Of a DNA stretch of 64,000 bases, positions 1-11,019 are shown one piece after another. The number at the start of each line of letters is the position of its first letter. Position 1 is the stretch's first letter. The notes beneath the pieces were generated by a model. That model was not told the DNA's origin. It did no database searches and was given only the letters and a program-made list of their open reading frames with translations. The position numbers and the translations under genes were made by a program. The DNA is from Eudorina sp. 2006-703-Eu-15 (lineage: Eukaryota; Chlorophyta; Chlorophyceae; Chlamydomonadales; Volvocaceae), in NCBI GenBank assembly GCA_003117195.1, contig BDSI01000069.1, positions 124,001 through 188,000 of the forward strand, read 5' to 3'.

Positions 1-2340
1 AGGGCGGTGGCGGCGGCCGGGTCGCAGCCGCGGGATGGGAGGTCCCCGGCGCGGCACCAGTTTGGCAGCGCCGGGGCTAGTATAGGGGGGAGGCGGCCGT
101 ACCTCAGCTCCCTCCCTCTGCGGAGGCGAGACACTCCGGGGGGCGAGTGGCGCCTGCGTGGCCGAACCCCGGTGGCCCAGTCCCTTGGGGCGGGGCATGT
201 TGTCTGGGCGCTTGAGGTCCTGGGGAGGGACACGGGAGCAGGTACACGAACAAGCTCGCCGTGCGGACACACCCGGCCGCATCCCGCTGCAGCGCAGGCG
301 TGTGTGTGTGTGTGCACCCACCCACCCACGGGCGGTGTGTCTGGGTGGCGGGGCGGCTGACGGCGGGCCGTATCACTGTCGTGGGGCCCGGGGTCTCGGC
401 GCATCGTACACCTCACTGGCCGTGACGTCGGGCAGCAGGGGCGGGGCGGGGACGCCCTGGTCCACCCCTCCTGTCCTTTCCTCCATCCATCCAACAGCAC
501 CGGGGGGCTGACGACGTCCCCTCACCCGGCGTACGTCCGTCCGGGGGGGCCGGGGGGCAAGAGAGGCCGGGGGGAATCGCATCAGGGCGGAGGGGTTGTC
601 GGACGTACGGCCTCTGCTGCTGCTGTTGCCGCGGTCGGCCTGCTGCCGCGTTGGAGGCAGACCGGGTGATGCGGGTGATGATCGGGTGTCGCCCGGTGCT
701 GACTTCGTCTCGACACATCCCGTTGGAATGGTCGGAGGAAGTCGGGTCACCCATATGTCGACTGCGGTGTAACACGGCAGGAGGAGGTGGAGGCGGTGGA
801 GGAGGAGGAAAAGAGGAGGCCGAAGTGGGGCGCGGGCCCGGGTCGGTAGAGTGCCCGCCCGACTGACCCCCCCTTCCCCCCGGGTGCCCACGCGAGGCCG
901 CTGAGAGTGGGCCGCCAGGGGCCGACGTTCACCGCCGGGGGTGGGGGGGGTCAGGGTTTGGGGGGCTGCCGGAAGGGGGGAACCTAGGACGCGGACTGCC
1001 TGGCCGGGCCGGCAGCCCACCCCTCATGCATAAGGCCCAACCTTACAGCTGATGTACATGTCCCGCCCACTCGTCTTCCGTTTCTCCCCCTTCCCCTGGA
1101 GTGAGTGAGTCTCACCACTGCCCGGGCCAACACGTGCGGGCAAAGGGACCGGGTCCTCCCCGCCACCACACTCCCCGCCACACACCCACATCCACACCGG
1201 GACCCTCGGAAGCCAGCGACCACCCCCACCCCCTTCACCCCACAAATACACGTGCGAACACATGCGGCCCTCAACGCCATGTCAGCGAGGCCCCAGGCTC
1301 AGCTGCCCACCACACACACACACGCCCGGGGGGTGGGGCGCCCAGGGGGAAGAATTCCCTGCGCCCAGTCATAATCCCCCCAGTCCGTTCCGACACATAT
1401 ACACACACATATACACACACACACACGGTGGTCCTCTAGGGGTTCAGTTTTCTTATACACACGTCAACTGTCAAGGCACGGCTACTGTTACAATGGCTGG
1501 CTGCCGTACAGCATCACGCCGTATCCGCCTTCCGCGGTGTCACCGGCTCCCGACTCCGGGTCCCCCCGGGGCGTCCTCGTCCCCGTCCGTACGGGCCGCG
1601 ACGACACCAACACACGTCTCGTCTTGTCCAGAGGGGGGGAGGGGCCGGGCAGCTGCCCCTCCGCCAACAATATCATCACCGTCGAGATCTTTGCTCCCTC
1701 GAATATATTTCCGATTTTCATTATTATCACAGTAAGCTATTTACATCATAATACCCAGTGCCTCTACAGCCACGCTGCCTACCGGTCTCCAACTGGACAC
1801 CGGGTCATACGGGCAGTCGCCCAAGGACCCGCCTGCCCGCCCGACCGTGAAGGACAGGCCTGTGCGACCCCGGGCGGCCCCGTATGCCCGACCCCAGAGC
1901 CCGGACAGCGGCCGTCATCCAGAGGCTGCGGCACCCCCCCTGCACCGGAGGCGACCTGGCGCTCCAGCGCGAGGAGCGACATCCGGCAGCGGCCCACACC
2001 CGCCGGCCGCCTGCGGCAGTGCCAAACAGACAGACGTGGCATCATGGTGCTCCCCGATCCCCCAAGCAGGCGAGACCTGCACAGCGTTATCGTCATCCCG
2101 CCACAGCCACACACACCTTGGGGCGGGTTTTTATCATTGAACTCACACCTTCCTCGAGCTTGCGGCTCAGTTTTCTCACCTACATACACAACCTGCCGCA
2201 CAAACACAAACGCCATTCGGGCACCTCGGCTTCCTCTACTCTAATTCCCCCCACAGAACCACAGCGCAACGCGACGCGGGCCCCCAAGGCCGCTCTGGAA
2301 GCGACGCTCCGCGGCCGCATCCCCCCCCCCGGGCACCTCC
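1..2340. other. Gene-free flank
   Basis: No gene is supported here. The long frames on both strands are Pro/Arg/Ala-rich products of GC composition, with no family motif and no coherent splice pattern. The stretch holds microsatellites, including a CA/TA-rich tract at about 1396-1427 and a short GT run at about 300-312. The part nearest 2340 is expected to be 3' untranslated sequence of the minus-strand acid phosphatase gene. A real exon of a gene lying to the left of the window cannot be excluded. Confidence 0.4.
1741..1745 (-). terminator. Candidate poly(A) signal (TGTAA) of the acid phosphatase gene
   Basis: The minus strand reads TGTAA here, the signal used by Chlamydomonas-type algae. 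It lies about 600 nt past the stop codon at 2341. Other TGTAA copies on minus occur further out (near 1043 and 1488), so this is simply the nearest one. Confidence 0.35.
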
Positions 2341-5139
2341 TCACAGCAGCGTGTACACCTGCGGGTGCGGGTGCGGGAGGGAAGGAGGGGGCCGACGGAT
2401 GGTGGGGTCGGGTGGGAGGCACAAGGGGGGTTTGGCGAGGTGCCGGCGGAGGGGGCGGGGGCGATTGCAGCTGCAGCACGTCCGCGGGCCCGCAGACCAG
2501 CACGCACCCAGCGCAGCACGAAGAGCTTCACAGGACGGTGCACACCCCCTCTCACAGCGCAGTTCGAAATTGTCTACCAATTTCCTATACCCCCCTCTCA
2601 CCCCCCCCCCGCACTGTCACTCCTTTGCTTCTTTGCCTTCCCCCCCTCCCCCGCTTCCATGGGGCCACACTCCAGACCCGCCCACCCGCCCACCTAAGCC
2701 GCACCCGCCGCACCTCCTCCGCACCGGTTCCCCCTTCCCCTCCTCCCCACAACCCTTCCCCCTCCCCTCACCGCCTCCTCCCCAGCCAGCCCCCCTTTCC
2801 AGGTGCAGCCACCCCGCAGCCCCCCCTCCTTCCGCCCTCCCCTGCTCTCTCCCCCCCACCCCCCCGGCTCCCCCACACACCCACCGGGTTTGGCAGCTTG
2901 AAGTTGGCGGTGGCTGAGGCCTGTCCCACCAGGTCACTGAACTGGTCCCCGATGTTGCCCACCAGCACATGGCCCCCCGCCACCAGCCGGGACCGGGCCT
3001 CCGACTTGAACACCGAGGCCAGTCGGTCGTCCCCCACCTCCCGCATCAACAGCTCCACATAGCACCGGGGCGCAGGGGAGGCGGGCGGAGAGAACAGCCC
3101 AGCGAACGGCAGAGCCGGGTGGCCCGACTGCTGCTGCTGCTGCTGGGAGGACGAGGCGTCGGCGGAGGCAGCTCCACCCGAGGCGGAGGAAGAGGAGGAG
3201 GGGTCCCCGCTCTCGCCCCCGGCGGCCGCGGCCGTGCCGACACCAGCCCACGTGTTGGCTGCCGCGACGGCAGCGGCAGCGGTGTCCGTTGGGTTGTTGT
3301 TGGCGGTGCTGGTCGTCTGAGCAGCGGCGGTGCCAGCGGTGCCGGAGGCGAAGCTGTCGCCGCTGGTGTCCGAGGCGGCAGCGGCGGTGGACGACGCATC
3401 ACCGTACAGGGAGGAGAGGCCGCGGCGCGGGTTGCGGATATCACCCCGCGGCGCACCGAACAACGAGTCCAGGGAAGCAGCACCCGAGCCGGTGGCGGCG
3501 GCGGCGGCAGCAGCGGCGGAGCCGCACTTCCTGCCGTACCCCGCATCCGCCAGGTTGGCCTCCGTTTCGGTGCGCGCGTCCTCACTGCGTCCCGTCAAGA
3601 AAACCTGGGGTGGGGTGGGGTGGGGTGGGGTGGGGTGGGGTGGGGTGGGGGGTGAGAGGGCGATGAGTCGAGGGAGGTGAGCGACGGCGGTGAGGTCAAA
3701 CCCAGGCCAACGCCACCAACTTGATGCAGCCCCGCAGCCCCAGCTGACCCACGGGGCTCCCAGTTGGCGGGGAGGGAACCCAGGCGAGCGAAAACCCAGG
3801 TGAGCAGCGCTCCAGGGGTGGAAGCAGCGCTCCAGGGGGGAAGCAGACATGGGCGCAGAGCGTCACCCGGGCCGGGCCGGGCCTAGCCTGGGCCACTCCT
3901 CACTCCTCACACTCCTCGGTGCGATGGTGCTGCCGCTCAGCTGGGCCCTCTACCCAACAGCCACATCAGCCCCCCAACGCCAACCCCCAAGGCCCCTACC
4001 CGCCAGCCCCTAATCCACGTCTCACCGAAAAGCGGGTCTCCTCCCCGGCGGTGCTCCCATCCCACCCCACCCACCACCGTGAAGTTGTTGTCGTACAGGT
4101 AGTTGTACAGGTCCAGGGTGGGTCGCAGCGGCGGCGCGTAGCACAGCGGCCGCCTGGGGGCCTGCATGGCGGCCAGTTGGCCGGTCTGGCCGATCAGCTG
4201 CAGCCGCAGCGGCTCCAGATTGGAGTACTCCAGGTGGGGTCGCACGCAGCGGTCGGGGGACTGACCGCCCCACAGCCGGGACCAGGAGCTGGGGCCGAAG
4301 AAGCCGTCCATGTTGGAGAGGGCGGTCTCATCTGGGGGTGGGCGAGTGTGTGTATGTGTGTGAGAGGGGAGAGGAGGTGGGGGTGTCGGTGATGGGTCAG
4401 AAGACAGTTTCACATACTGCACTTGCTACGGAGGAGGGAGGGAGGGGGAAGGGGCAGGCGGGCCGCGAAGGACAGCCGTGGGTGGGATGCGGGCTGGCAT
4501 GGGGGGCAGGGGGGCTTACCGATGTCGAAGATGACGGTGCCGAGGCTGCTGCCGGGCGCCACCACGCCCAGGGCTTCCTGCTGCTGGTGGCGGATGACTT
4601 GCTGCCGGAAGTAAGCGATGGCCTGGTCCGAGACGCGACGCACCTCCGAGTAGTAAGCCTGGTCAAAGTACTCCTGTGAGAATGTGACGCAGTTGCGGCC
4701 AGGCGATGAAGGCACAAGGGTCCGGAAAGGAAGGAGCGGTTGAAATGGAAACGAATATTACATTAAGGACCGTCAGCGTCATGAAGATACCCGGCGGGCG
4801 AATTTGTCTCACCTTGAGCTCCTCGGTGCAGCGTGGGTCGAAATGGAGGAGGTTCCCTCGAGGCCCGGTCACTCCTCCGCCCAATGCGTGCATACAGGAA
4901 GAGCTGTAAGCCCGGCGCTGGTCGGCTGACTCCGTCACCGCTTTCAAACAGAATAGAACAATAAAGAGAATGCCAAAGCCAGCGGCGACGACGCGGCAAG
5001 CGAGAGCACGGCGTGAGGACTCGCGCTCGACGAGCAACTCCTCCGAAAATTGAAGCGTGTGGTCTCTGTTACTCATAGGCGCTTGGAGCAGCGCTGTGCC
5101 CTTATCTGTGTCATCCATTGCGTGCTTGCTTCGTTGCAT
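2341..5139 (-). CDS. HAD superfamily class IIIB acid phosphatase, membrane-anchored
   Basis: Five exons in transcript order: 5139-4813, 4673-4520, 4331-4075, 3604-2885 and 2358-2341, giving 491 residues. Phases match at every junction. The family hydrolyses phosphate monoesters in secretory or vacuolar compartments. The exon 2/3 junction rebuilds the nucleophile motif FDIDET (Asp159, Asp161). Exon 4 opens with FLTGR (motif II, Thr250) and later has FKSEAR (Lys446) and GDQFSD (Asp466, Asp470), then FKLPNP near the C-terminus. A hydrophobic segment at about residues 55-75 looks like a signal anchor. An Ala/Ser/Gln-rich insert of about 150 residues (about 268-425) separates motif II from motif III and is absent from the compact plant enzymes I know. 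The last coding exon is only 18 nt, ending VYTLL. The start at 5139 is the first in-frame ATG in a credible context; 5118 is also possible. It is divergent from ARP6. Confidence 0.88.
3606..3652. repeat. (TGGGG)9 minisatellite forming an intron polypyrimidine tract
   Basis: Nine TGGGG units lie in intron 3 of the acid phosphatase gene and touch the acceptor of exon 4. On the coding strand the array is CCCCA-repeated and ends directly in CAG, so the repeat itself forms the pyrimidine-rich tract. The G-rich strand could form a quadruplex. Confidence 0.85.
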
Positions 5140-5676
5140 TTGAGTATTCAAGGAAGCGTGGAAGGAAGAGGCAGTAAGCCCGAGTGCATTGCGTGACGTG
5201 TCCGGCCCTGAGGCCACTTTCATTCCAGTTGACGCAGGCGCAACGCACAAAGGGAACGAAGAGCTGGTAGGCGGAAATGTACGGCAACGCGTTGTAACTC
5301 ACTTCATGGGGGCCGTGTTCAACTGTCAAGGAAACACGAAGCCTCGGCTTTTGTCTATTCGGAATGACATGTACCCTTTCGTGTACCTAGGTCGGGAGCG
5401 TCGGGTTCAATAAACCTGAACTGACGGAAATTTTCTGAGGCAACGTAAGCGTGATATTCCAACATTTTAACTTGTTGCACTCACCTGACATTGAAAGGAT
5501 TCCGTTGCGGCGCAGCCCAGTCGATCGCTCTTCCCGCCCGTGTCAACGCAAGTTGAAACCCTTGAGGCCTGAGCATCCCAACCGGTGGGCAGCAACCACA
5601 CCGAACGGGTGCTCCACCGCTGGTCGCGTAGCGCGCGGGCCTCCGCCCGTCGCCTGCGCGGCCGCCCTCGCGGACC
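5140..5676. promoter_or_regulatory. Divergent intergenic region, acid phosphatase / ARP6
   Basis: A 537-bp spacer separates the start codons of the minus-strand phosphatase and the plus-strand ARP6 gene, so it must hold both 5' leaders and both promoters. It is clearly less GC-rich than its surroundings. I see no convincing TATA box. The phosphatase frame stays open upstream to 5250, so its start could be slightly further out. Confidence 0.5.
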
Positions 5677-8600
5677 ATGTCCGTTCCCCCCGTTGTCGCC
5701 ATCGACAATGGCGGCGGCAACATCAAAATTGGAATGGCTGGCCAGGCGGCTCCCACCAGGTGCGGGCACCGCCTGCCCCAACTGCCCCCGCCTTGTTTGC
5801 ACCCCCCCCTCCCCCGGGAGTGTGCTCCACCCGCCCCCTGCCTTTCCCGTGTTGCACCCACCGCCCAGTGCCTCCACCCCGCCCTCCATTCCACTGAGGG
5901 ACCCCCCGAGGGCCCAACCTCCGTTGATGTCGGTGCAGCAGGGCTTTGGATGCCCTCCCCCCCAGTGCTACAGCCTGGAATGCTACCGTCCACCGCCCGC
6001 CACTCCGCACACCATCGCGCCGAGTCGGGATCTCGGGTCCCCCCGCCCCTCTGCTCTTCCAGATGCCCATCAGCATGACAATGAGGGTGTCGGGGGATGC
6101 ACCGCCGGCCTCCCGCCGGCCTGCGTGCCTGCCTCGGCTGCCTGCCTCACCTACGCCCTCGCCCTCGCCGTCCCGGTCCCCTGGCCCGCCCCTTCCCCCT
6201 TCCCCCCCCCCCTTTTCGCAAGGGTGTTTCCCAACGCCTCCGCCAAGCCCAAGGGTGAGCGCCAGACGTTGATCGCTGACCTGCTGGCGGACAGCAAGGA
6301 GGTGTCGCAGCTGCAGCTCAGGAGGCCGTTTGACAGGGTGCGGGGCGCGGGAGGGGGCGGGGCGGGGTTCCGTGTTTGGGGGTGGGTGGGAGCGGAGGTA
6401 TCGGGGGTGGGGTAAAACGAGCCTGCACATGAGCTGCAGCGGCATGCGGCTAAGAGGGGCGGGGCGGGTCAGCTGTGAGCGCTGGGGGGGTACCAGGGAC
6501 CTCCACCGCTGTGAGCTCTGGGGGGGTATCAGGGACCTCCACCGCTGTGCTTTGTTGTGGATGTGGGCTCCAGGGGGGGAAGGGCTGCGGGGCTGAGGTG
6601 CTGCTGGGCCCCAGGGATCTCTCACGACCCGAACCGACCCGAACTGAGCTCCGGTCCCACACACTGGTCTTCCTCGGCCCCCGGTCTATGGGCCTTACCG
6701 GCATCTTGCCGCCCCCTCCCTCCCTCCCTCCCTCCCTCCCTGGTGTCTCGGCGGGCGGTCAGGGCTACCTGTGCAATCTGGAACTCCAGCGGGAGATCTG
6801 GGCCCGGGCTGTTCGTACCATCTTGCGCCGTACCCCGGGGGAGTGCGGGCTGCTGATGACGGAGCCTCTCTTCAACTTCGACGAGATCCGCGCCGGGACC
6901 CAGCAGGTGGGGGCGGAGGGGGGACCCAGCAGGTGGGGGCGGAGGGGGACCCAGCAGGTGGGGGCGGAGGGGGGTGGAAAATCCCGCAAATGGGGTCCAG
7001 GGGGGAGGAGGGAGGTTCCCAAGAGGGTCTCGGCAGGTGGTTGTGGTTGAGCCAGAAGGGGCCAACCCCGGCAGCTGGTGCGTTTGGGCAGCTGAGGGGT
7101 TGCCCTCGGGGTCGGCTGCCCGAGCGAGGGGGGGATGAAGAGGAATGCCCCTGACCCCACCACTGCGCTGCATGGCTTCATCCCGCTTGGCCCCCCCCGG
7201 ACATGAGGCCAGTCTGTCCCCCTGCCCATGCCCCCTTCTCCCCACGTCTTTTCAGTTCGTCCCCCTCTCTGCTTTTCCCCTTATCGCCTCTCCACCTTAT
7301 CGCCTTTTCCCCTCCTCCCTCCCCCACTTCCCTCATTTCCCACGACCCGCCCTTCCCTTGGCTCCGCCATCCCTCTCCGCTGTCCCCGGGTGTCCCCGGC
7401 CCCCCTGCAGGTGGTGTTTGAGGAGATGGGGTTCAGGTCCTTCTACGCGGCCCCCGCGCCGCTGTTCTCCATGCACGCCGCCGCGGGGCTGCTGGGCACG
7501 TCCCTTCCGGCGGCCCGCACGGGCGCGGGGGTGGTGGTGGATGCTGGCTTCTCCTTCACACATGTGGTGCCCTTCTTCAAGGGCCAGGTGCGGCGGGGCG
7601 CAGGACACGGGGTGCAGAGAGCGGAAGGGGGAGGCCCGAGGGGGGGGGAGGAGGATACCGGAGAGGACAGATCCAGAGGATGAAAGCGATGCATGCACTC
7701 GGGGGAGTTATAGGATATGGGTAGACATTTCGAACTGCGCTACTGCCAGAGCGACGGTTCGACCACTCAACGGGTGGGGATTCAATCCGCATCTCGGAGA
7801 TCCGAGCGACCGCAGCGGTCGATATGCGCCGCCCGGGGCAGCAGTGCGGTGACGGTGGCAGCACTCGGGGCGGCCACGAACGCCCGTGACGGGACGTGGT
7901 GGAGCCGCCGACCATAGTCAGGATGGACGAGCATGCGTGTGCAGTGAAGGAGGTTGTGCACCAGGCGGCGGATGACGTGGGTTGGGGGGAAAGGTCGCCC
8001 GCGGGATAGGGCGAGGGGGGCGCAGATGTTGGGACTGCGGCCGTGATGAGAGGTGGGTGGGTGGGTGGGTGGGTTGCTGGATGCTGGCTGGGGACATCGG
8101 CCCACCCGCCTCCCCCCCTCCCCACCCGCCACGGCCCCAGGTGCTGGAGAGCGGCGTGAGGCGAATCAACCTGGGCGGGAAGGCCATGACCAACTACCTC
8201 AAGGAGCTGGTGTCGTACAGGTACGATAATGATACGGCATGTGCGGCGATGAGGGCTGCCGGCTTCACGCGCGTCGCGCGGGTTTCCCCAGTTCTCCCCC
8301 AGTCTCCCCCAGTCTCCCCCAGTCTCCCGCACCCCCCGCTTAATTGATGCTGAGTATTTCTGGGTGTGCCGGGGTTCGTTCTTCGGGTTTATTTCTTATT
8401 CCAATTTAACCCGCCTTCCCCGCCCCTCCCTGCCTTCCTTCACCCCTTCCCCTCCCCTCCGTGGTCCTCCCCTTTCCCCTCCCCCGCTCCCGGCCCCCCC
8501 TAGGAGCCTCAACATGATGGACGAGACCTACCTGATGGACCTGGTGAAGGAGCAGCTGTGCTTCGTGAGCCAGGACGTGAAGACGGACCTACGGATGGCG

Positions 8601-11019
8601 CAGGTGGGGGGCGGGAGGGAGGGCCGGGGGAGGGGGTAGAGTCGTAGAGACACGGTTTTCCCCGCGGGGGGGGGGGCAACGGGGTACTCGAGGCGGGGTC
8701 TCAACATTCCCAACTAACCAACCACGCAGCGACCGTGGCCCCTTGGGTGGCCCCTTGGGTGGCCCACGGGTGCAGACGGGTGGTCCGCGCGGCAAAGTGT
8801 GGTTCGGCAGGGGCCCCGGGCTGTCACCGGGGGGGGGGATGCGGGGCGCCCGTCACCGCCGCAGGGGCCCAAAGATTGCCCGCCCGCGGGGGCCGGGGGC
8901 CGGCCCCGGCCCCCCACCGGGGGCCGGTGGGCCTAACAGCCCACGTCGTGACCCCGCACAGCCCTCCCAGGCTCCCGCCGGCCCCTGCCGGCCCCCTGCC
9001 GCCACCCCGCCTGCCGCCGCTCGTCACATGTTCGATTCCGCTGACCCCGGCTCCCCCCTTTGCCTCCCCCGGCCCCGTCCCCTCCCCCGGCCCTCCCCTC
9101 CCCAGAACGCCGCCCGCTCTCCCCACCGGCGCGAGTTCGTGCTGCCGGACGGAGTCCACAACCTGAGGGGCTACCTGAGGGACCCGCACGAGTGGGCGGC
9201 CAAGGTGGGTGCCGGGGGAGGGGGAGAGGGGCCTGGGGCCGGAGTCACACTGGGAACATATCGCCGCAGCCGTCACTGGCAGCCCCATTACGTCAACCAG
9301 GACAGCGAAACCCGCGAGAGGTCACCGAGGCACCGATAGCGACCCCCCATACCCCGCACCCGCACCCGCTCAGCGGTGCCCGCCCGGTCGCCCCCACCCT
9401 GGACTGGACTGAACTGAACGGACGGCTTCTGAACCCGCGGGGCCCCACTTCCCTGACCCCGGTGAATCCCCCTCCCCCACCCCCACCCCCACCCCCACCT
9501 CAGGTGGAGGCCATCAAGCAAGCGGTGCGGGCGGCTGAGTCCCTGGAGGAGAAGAAGAGGCTGGCGGCGCAGCTCGAGGTGAGGCAGCGGCGGGGGGGGC
9601 CCTCTGGAGAGGGGGGGGAAGACGGTTGGCTGTCTTGATGGGGAATGTGAAGCGAATGGGGAGGCAGTCGGGCGGCGCGAGGGCTGCCTCCTCATTTGAC
9701 GCTCTGCCTTCTCAAACCCCTTATCAGGCATACCCGCACCGTCCCCCCTCAAGTCTTTCACAAGCACGGTGGCTGCTGCTTGACTACTCGTATATCTGTA
9801 TATATGTATATATGTACATATATACAGTGTGCGCATACACACAAATATATAAATTTAGGTTATGTATATGTGCGCACGGGTCTGCCTCTCTTGTGCGCTC
9901 CCGAGCAGCTCAGCCGTGCGCTATCAGGTTGGCGCAGCCGAGTACCTGGACCGATTCGCCACTCCCTCCCTCCCTCCCTCCCTTGCCCCCCTCCTCTAAC
10001 CCCCTCCTCACCTGCCCTGCCCCCGCCCTGGCCACCCTCCCCCGTACCCTTCCCCCCCCAGGCTGACCAGGTGCTGGTCCTCAACAACGAGCGGTTCATG
10101 GTTCCGGAGCTGTTGTTCCACCCGGACGACATCGGGCTGCAGCAGGGGGGGGTGGCGGAGACCCTGGTGCAGGCGGTCACGGGCACGCACCCCGCACTGG
10201 CGCCCCTGCTGTACAGCAACGTCGTACTGACAGGTAAGGGGGAGCCCGGTGCGTGTGTGTATGTGTGTATGTGTGTGTGGGGGGAAGGGGCCGGGAGAAG
10301 GGAGGGAGAGAGGGGGCCGGAGACGTCAACACTCGGGGTACCTGCGGCACACACATGCACCCTCCCCCCTGGCTCCCCCTGACCCGCCTCCCCCTCCCCG
10401 TCCTCCTGCCGCTTCCCCTCCCCCCTCCCCCCTCCCCCTGGCTCCCCCTCTCCCAGGTGGGGTGGCCAGCTGCCCCGGCTTCAAGGAGCGGTTCATGTCG
10501 GAGCTGCGGACCTTGGTGCCGGACGACCACCAACTCAATGTCTTCCAGCCGCAGGTGGGGGGTTGGTGGGTGTGGTTGGTGGGCGGGTTATGGGCTGCAG
10601 GGGGGATGACAGCTCCAGGGACGCCCCGTTCTTTCTGACCTGGGCCCCCATGGATTTTAGATGGCTTGAGGGACGGGTGGGGTGGTGGGGTGGTGGGGTG
10701 GTGAGGTGGTGAGGTGGTGAGGTGGTGGGGTGGTGAGGTGGTGGGGGGGTGGGGCGGGGGGGTGGGCGCCTACATCCCCCGGTCGCCAACAAGTGGTGGT
10801 CCCGGGTGCTGCTCCTCTACAAACCCTACATGTGAATACCCACCCACCCCCTCCGAGACCGATTCCCCCCCTCATGCCCTCCCCCGTCAGGACCCGTCGC
10901 TGTTCGCCTGGGAGGGCATGTCCATGTTCGGCTCGTCGTACTTGTACAACAGGGTGGCGGTGACTAAGGCGCAATACGAAGAGAGCGGGTCGTGGGCCGC
11001 CAATCGGCAGTACATGTAG
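5677..11019 (+). CDS. ARP6: Actin-related protein 6, SWR1/SRCAP chromatin-remodelling subunit
   Basis: Eleven exons: 5677-5759, 6223-6337, 6763-6906, 7411-7587, 8141-8220, 8504-8603, 9106-9204, 9504-9578, 10062-10233, 10457-10554 and 10891-11019, giving 423 residues. All phases agree. ARP6 is the actin-fold subunit of the complex that deposits histone H2A.Z. Landmarks follow the animal and plant protein in order: VVAIDNGGGNIKIG (phosphate 1 loop) near residue 7, RPFDR then GYLCNLELQREIW at about 62-80, TEPLFNF, VVDAGFSFTHVVPF, RRINLGGKAMTNYLKE, MMDETYLMD, FVLPDG, NNERFMVPELLF, NVVLTGG, and AWEGMSMF near the end. A charged helix encoded by exon 8 (EKKRLAAQLE) adds length compared with about 400 residues in animals. 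The exon 2 acceptor is CAAG rather than the usual CAG. Intron 3 starts with a triplicated donor (see findings). Confidence 0.93.
6901..6980 (+). repeat. Tandem triplication of the ARP6 exon 3 splice donor
   Basis: The exon-intron boundary CAGCAG followed by GTGGGGGCGGAGG occurs three times in tandem (CAGCAG at 6901-6906, 6927-6932 and 6952-6957). The first copy gives the phase that fits exon 4. Using the second adds 26 nt and shifts the frame. Using the third adds 51 nt in frame, which would insert 17 residues. Confidence 0.85.
10674..10765 (+). repeat. GGTGGTGG/GGTGGTGA minisatellite in ARP6 intron 10
   Basis: A run of GGTGGTGGGG and GGTGGTGA units fills about 90 nt of the intron between exons 10 and 11. 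The G-rich strand is the transcribed sense. No coding role is seen. Confidence 0.7.

Noticed and set aside
1884..3062. 392-codon plus-strand frame
   Set aside because: It runs antisense through the last exons of the acid phosphatase gene and has a Pro/Ser/His-rich composition without any motif.
7717..7830. tRNA-like boxes (GGTTCGACC and GATTCAATCC) in ARP6 intron 4, possibly a tRNA-derived SINE
   Set aside because: I could not fold a cloverleaf, and box spacing and stems do not fit on either strand.
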